Source: an uncultured Chloroflexota bacterium
Lineage (GTDB): Bacteria; Chloroflexota; UBA11872; VXNJ01
NCBI GenBank assembly: GCA_913043205.1
Contig: CAJWLF010000001.1
Span: forward strand, 157,357 to 221,356
Length of the DNA: 64,000 nucleotides
Reading direction: 5' to 3'
The position numbers were made by a program, and so were the translations under genes. Under the pieces are notes generated by a model. It was given only the letters and a program-made list of their open reading frames with translations, was not told where the DNA came from and did not search any database. Shown piece after piece: positions 62,921-64,000 of this stretch. Numbering within the stretch: position 1 is the stretch's first letter; every line of letters begins with the position of its first letter.

Positions 62921-63697
62921 ATGGGCCAAACGGCGACTACGATTAATTCCAGTACAACAACTATTAGGTCTGATCAGAAGAAATGGACCTATCGAGGATT
63001 AAGACTTACGCTGTATGTGTATTTGACCCTTGGAGCCCTTTTCGTGTTGATTCCATATTTTTGGATGGTGTCGGCTTCGTTTAAGAATGAAGGTGAGATA
63101 TTCGAAACTGGTATCAATTTGTTTCCGAGGGAGTGGACCCTTTACAACTATGCCACTGTATTCGACGAGTATCAGATAACACGCTGGTTATTAAACAGTT
63201 TTTTGATAGGTTTCATTCTCCTTGCGTCGAATTTAACTCTAACGGTTGCGGCTGGGTATGCGTTCGCTAGGTTGCGATTCTGGGGAAGAGATGTATTGTT
63301 TTTCATTTACGTCGGGGCAATGATGGTGCCGATACAGGTTCGATTGATCCCTAGTTTTTTGATAGTGAAGGAGATCGGATGGCTAAATACTTACCAAGGA
63401 ATAGCTTCGCTACAGCTTATTGAGTTTTTTGGTGTGTTTTTAATTAGGCAATTTATGTTAAATATGCCCAGAGAACTTGAGGATGCGGCCCGAATTGATG
63501 GTTGCAGTTGGTTCCGTGTTATGTGGCAAATAATTATTCCGAATAGTAAGCCGGCATTGGCTGCCCTTGCGATTTTCACTTTTACAGCAGCTTGGAATAA
63601 TTTTCTGTGGCCATTGGTGGTTATAAACAAACCCGAAATTATGACTATTCAGGTCGGGCTATCTGCTATCAAGGGCGAAACTATCCCTTGGGAAGCG
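62921..63697 (+). CDS. Sugar ABC transporter permease (MalG type), C-terminus replaced
   Basis: Starts at ATG 62921, two bases after the MalF stop. The first ~259 residues are a normal MalG-type permease with YFWMVSASFKNEGEIF near the first helix, YAFARLRFWGRDVLFF, the EAA loop ELEDAARIDGCSWFRVMWQI and TAAWNNFLWPLVVINKPE. At about 63690-63700, after SAIKGETIPWEA, the normal last helix (about 25 hydrophobic residues plus a basic end) is missing and the frame runs on without a stop into unrelated sequence. As read, it would lack transmembrane helix 6. Confidence 0.8.
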
Positions 63698-64000
63698 AGA
63701 CTGCTGCGTGTTGCATTAGACTTTTGTAGCAAACATGCCGATCCAATTCAGGCCATGCTTGATATCGAGGAGCTCTCCGGTGACCTCTATGATCCGGATG
63801 CCGTGCGAGTCGTCGCCAAGGCGGTGCCTCTCACCGAGATGCCCACAGCAGAAAGGGAAATCCTATTGATTGAATTGAAAGAAGGCATGACTCTTGGTCG
63901 TGATATAAACAATGCAAACGGTTTTCTTCTTTTCCCGAAGGGCAAAACGCTCACACAGGCGATGTGTGATAAATTATTCAGCATTGATAGAATTTCGCCC
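63698..64000 (+). CDS. Fragment resembling the C-terminal tail of an HD-GYP/response-regulator protein
   Basis: In the same frame as the permease, the sequence reads RLLRVALDFCSKHADPIQAM, then YDPDAVRVVAKAV and EILLIELKEGMTLGRDI with NGFLLFPKGKTLTQAMCDKL, and runs off the right edge. These are features of the end of HD-GYP-type signalling proteins (RLLRVALDF after the HD core, then a GM.L..D...G.LL..KG tail). No such domain belongs in a MalG permease. Codon choice shifts to more C/G in third positions here. An assembly join is more likely than a true fusion. Confidence 0.55.

Noticed and set aside
1..64000. CRISPR arrays, insertion sequences, prophage or toxin-antitoxin modules
   Set aside because: No regularly spaced repeats, transposase, integrase or recognised toxin/antitoxin proteins were seen.

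Overview
The window looks like a chromosomal segment of a free-living bacterium of moderate GC with tightly packed genes. The mix of families (an LLM-class flavin oxidoreductase, enolase-superfamily dehydratases, several type I sulfatases, phytanoyl-CoA dioxygenases, SMP-30 lactonases, IolD/IolE-like enzymes, an archaeal-type ATP-dependent DNA ligase) resembles marine Chloroflexota of the SAR202 group. That assignment is inference from gene content; there is no rRNA or other phylogenetic marker here to prove it.

Layout. 1-8.2 kb (mostly minus strand): fumarase, tRNA-Pro(GGG), a glycosyltransferase, SecG, a four-carbon acid sugar kinase, an FAH-family hydrolase, an alpha/beta-hydrolase without its catalytic residues, hypoxanthine phosphoribosyltransferase, three tiny membrane proteins and an acetyltransferase. 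8.3-15.1 kb (plus): UvrD-type helicase, HAD phosphatase, ATP-dependent DNA ligase, SMP-30 lactonase and a PQQ-type sugar dehydrogenase. 15.1-27.1 kb: a TCA-cycle block with aconitase, sucCD, mdh and a complete frdABCD-type succinate/fumarate oxidoreductase. Between sucD and mdh sits a second flavoprotein/iron-sulfur pair in which almost every catalytic, FAD-linking and Fe-S ligand residue is changed.

27-44.8 kb: accessory catabolism. It holds an LLM oxidoreductase, an unknown probably all-helical protein, a sulfatase, uracil phosphoribosyltransferase, tRNA-Arg(UCU), two xylose-isomerase-like TIM-barrel proteins, an aldo/keto reductase, a lone MalF-type permease, a nitronate monooxygenase-like protein, a fold-type IV aminotransferase, cyclopropane fatty acid synthase, an SMP-30 lactonase, an enolase-superfamily enzyme and a 2-hydroxyacid dehydrogenase. 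44.8-64 kb: a Tat-type solute-binding lipoprotein, a 1044-residue membrane protein, three more sulfatases, two PhyH dioxygenases, a second lone MalF-type permease, a second enolase-superfamily enzyme, IolD, an AI-2E-family transporter and a MalF/MalG permease pair. The inferred theme is desulfation, uptake and oxidation of sugars, sugar acids and inositol-like polyols, feeding the TCA cycle.

The most notable items are the residue-stripped FrdA/FrdB pair at 20.3-22.7 kb and the right edge. There a MalG permease changes in frame, at about 63.69 kb, into sequence resembling the tail of an HD-GYP/response-regulator protein; an assembly chimera is the likeliest explanation. No CRISPR array, insertion sequence, integrase or rRNA was seen.
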